From NCBI GenBank assembly GCA_019237415.1, contig JAFAHD010000083.1, positions 1-32,702 on the forward strand: 32,702 bases of DNA, given 5' to 3'. How positions within the stretch are numbered: position 1 is the stretch's first letter; every line of letters starts with the position of its first letter. The position numbers were made by a program, and so were the translations under genes. The notes beneath the pieces were generated by a model, which was not told the DNA's origin, made no database searches, and was given only the letters and a program-made list of their open reading frames with translations. The stretch comes from Vulcanimicrobiota bacterium. GTDB lineage: Bacteria; Vulcanimicrobiota; Vulcanimicrobiia; Eremiobacterales; Eremiobacteraceae. This document shows positions 31,234 to 32,702 of the stretch, one piece after another.

Positions 31234-32702
31234 TTCATCTCCCATTCCCAGGTGTTCCAGTTGCTGGTCGTCGCCGGCGCCGGCTTGAAGTTCTCAAACC
31301 CGTCCGTCGTCACGAAGATCTGGCGCTGGAAGTACAGGATCAGCGTGACGGCCTGCGAGGCGATCTCCTTTTGCACGATCGAATAATACTTCTTGCGCGA
31401 CGCGTGATCATAGCTCGTCAGCGCATCTTTTTCCGCGGCGTCGATGACCGGATCCCGCCACCACAAGTCGTTCTCGCCTGCAGGTGGGATGTTGTAGCTC
31501 GTGTACAGGGCCTCGTGCTCCGGGTCGACGCCGGCTACCCAGGAGTACAATCCGGCGTCGTACTTGCCGGCCTGCAGGATGCCGCCGTTCGCGTAGCTGT
31601 CGAAATACAGCGCGGTCGGGTAGTTCTTGATGGACGCATCGATGCCGACGCGCCGGAAATCTTCCTGAAGGATCACCTCGACGGCCTCGCCGGTCTTTCC
31701 GCCGGCGGCCGCCGAGATGTTGAACGCGAGGCGCTGGCCGTTCTTCTCGCGGAAGCCGTCTGGCCCCATCTTCCAACCGGCCGCGTCGAGCAGTTGCGCG
31801 GCTTTCGCTGGGTCGTAGTCGTAGTGCACGACGTCGGGCTCGTACGCCCACGAAAACGACGGCTGGTCCGCGTATGCGGCGATATGGACGTCGTACGTCA
31901 CGTCGTGCACGATCCGTTGGCGATCGATCGCGTGCGCGAGCGCCTGGCGCACGCGCAGGTCTTGGAAGATCGGATTCTTCTGGTTGAGGTCGACGTGCGA
32001 GAACACGAGCGACTTCGCGAGCGACACGCGGTAGCCGGTCTTCGTCAAACCCTGCAGCTGTGGATACAACCCGACCGGCGCGCGGAACCACGCGTCGATC
32101 TCGTGCGTGCGCAATTGGGTGAGGATCGTCGTATCGCTCGGGATGATCTTGTAGATGATGCGGTTGAGCTTGGGCGGCCCGCGCCAGTAATCGGGATTGG
32201 CTGCCAGCTCGACCCGGTCGCCGTGCACCCATTTGACGAACTTGAACGGCCCCGTGCCGATCGGATCCGTGTTGAACGGCACGTGGTTGAGATCTGCGTA
32301 TTGCTCGAGCAGATGCGCCGGCAGCACCGGGTACAGTCCGCTTTCGCAGAAATACGTGGTGAGCGCGGGTGCGTAGATCTTCTTGAGATGAAAGCGAACC
32401 GTGTATGGGTCGGACGCATCGACCGAAGCGATGCGGTCCCAACCATTGCGCGACTCGAGGTTGTTCGCCGGGTTGAGGATCGCGTGCACGGTGAAGATCA
32501 CGTCGCGCGCACTGAACGGCACGCCGTCGTGCCACCTGACGCCGTGGCGCAGGTGGTACGTGATCGTCAGCCCGTCTTTGCTGATGCCGCCGTTCTGGTA
32601 CGAAGGCACGACCGTTGCCAGCTCGGGCACGAACTGCATCTTGTCGTCGAGATTGAAGAAAAACCCGAAGATGAACATGTCCATGTCCGTACCGACGGCG
32701 GC
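31230..32702 (-). CDS. ABC transporter family-5 solute-binding protein (5' end cut)
   Basis: Second binding protein of the same family, reading open to the right edge (codons before the track Met give AAVGTDMDMF, matching the paralogue region TADVEYLAYTFFF). Shared phrases with the downstream gene include NGGISKDG, TITYHLRHG, NPDYWRGPPKL and the pattern RQRIVHDVTYDV. About 490 residues are visible; the signal peptide and N-terminus lie outside. The pair look like an old tandem duplication, since they differ at most positions. Overlaps the next gene by four bases. Confidence 0.92.
   Translation of the reverse strand, partial: AAVGTDMDMFIFGFFFNLDDKMQFVPELATVVPSYQNGGISKDGLTITYHLRHGVRWHDGVPFSARDVIFTVHAILNPANNLESRNGWDRIASVDASDPYTVRFHLKKIYAPALTTYFCESGLYPVLPAHLLEQYADLNHVPFNTDPIGTGPFKFVKWVHGDRVELAANPDYWRGPPKLNRIIYKIIPSDTTILTQLRTHEIDAWFRAPVGLYPQLQGLTKTGYRVSLAKSLVFSHVDLNQKNPIFQDLRVRQALAHAIDRQRIVHDVTYDVHIAAYADQPSFSWAYEPDVVHYDYDPAKAAQLLDAAGWKMGPDGFREKNGQRLAFNISAAAGGKTGEAVEVILQEDFRRVGIDASIKNYPTALYFDSYANGGILQAGKYDAGLYSWVAGVDPEHEALYTSYNIPPAGENDLWWRDPVIDAAEKDALTSYDHASRKKYYSIVQKEIASQAVTLILYFQRQIFVTTDGFENFKPAPATTSNWNTWEWEMK

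Noticed and set aside
1-32702. CRISPR arrays, insertion sequences, prophage or integrase genes
   Set aside because: No spaced direct repeats, transposase motifs or phage genes were seen in the track translations or in the gaps.

Overview
The window is GC-rich bacterial chromosome with tightly packed genes, many ATGA start/stop overlaps, and no IS element, prophage, CRISPR, rRNA or tRNA that I could support. Core genes (mutS, miaB, der, plsY, efp, ubiX, hemL) sit among accessory and transport genes. High GC, Arg/Ala-rich shadow ORFs on every strand, a PEGA-domain protein, an EF-P with a KPGKG tip, an HD-GYP protein and no outer-membrane genes suggest an uncultured, environmental high-GC lineage. 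My guess is a candidate phylum such as Eremiobacterota (WPS-2), but this is inference from gene content and needs a marker-gene search.

Layout. (1) 1-4655, minus: PEGA protein, then miaB, then mutS, which leaves the window about at its last codons. (2) 4705-7284, plus: der-plsY-efp, divergent from the first block, followed by a one-TM protein. (3) 7834-11054: GIY-YIG protein (minus), TSUP permease (plus), a SprT-like/ubiX pair (minus) and a DppA-type D-aminopeptidase (plus). (4) 11224-14114, minus: UPF0158-type protein, LeuA/homocitrate-synthase-family enzyme, secreted cupredoxin. (5) 14235-18582: a membrane protein with a divergent HD-GYP domain (plus), facing a minus-strand run of Xre-type antitoxin, RES toxin, OmpR-type response regulator and histidine kinase. 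(6) 18684-25396: 3-methyladenine glycosylase (plus), a complete LIV-type ABC importer (minus: binding protein, livH, livM, livG, livF) and a divergent benzoate-CoA-ligase-like enzyme (plus). (7) 25504-29574: TlpA-like lipoprotein (plus), S2P protease and hemL (minus), YegS-type lipid kinase (plus). (8) 29578-32702, minus: two tandem family-5 solute-binding proteins, the first cut by the window edge.

The genes suggest several working units: tRNA thiomethylation plus mismatch repair; ribosome assembly, phospholipid synthesis and EF-P; a RES/Xre toxin-antitoxin module beside a two-component system; and an importer whose divergent CoA ligase hints at aromatic or carboxylic acid uptake and activation. 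There is no gene-free stretch longer than 300 bases. The most interesting non-coding signals are paired palindromes upstream of the antitoxin, a 115-bp inverted-repeat element inside the LIV operon, and three consecutive hairpins between dppA and the UPF0158 gene.
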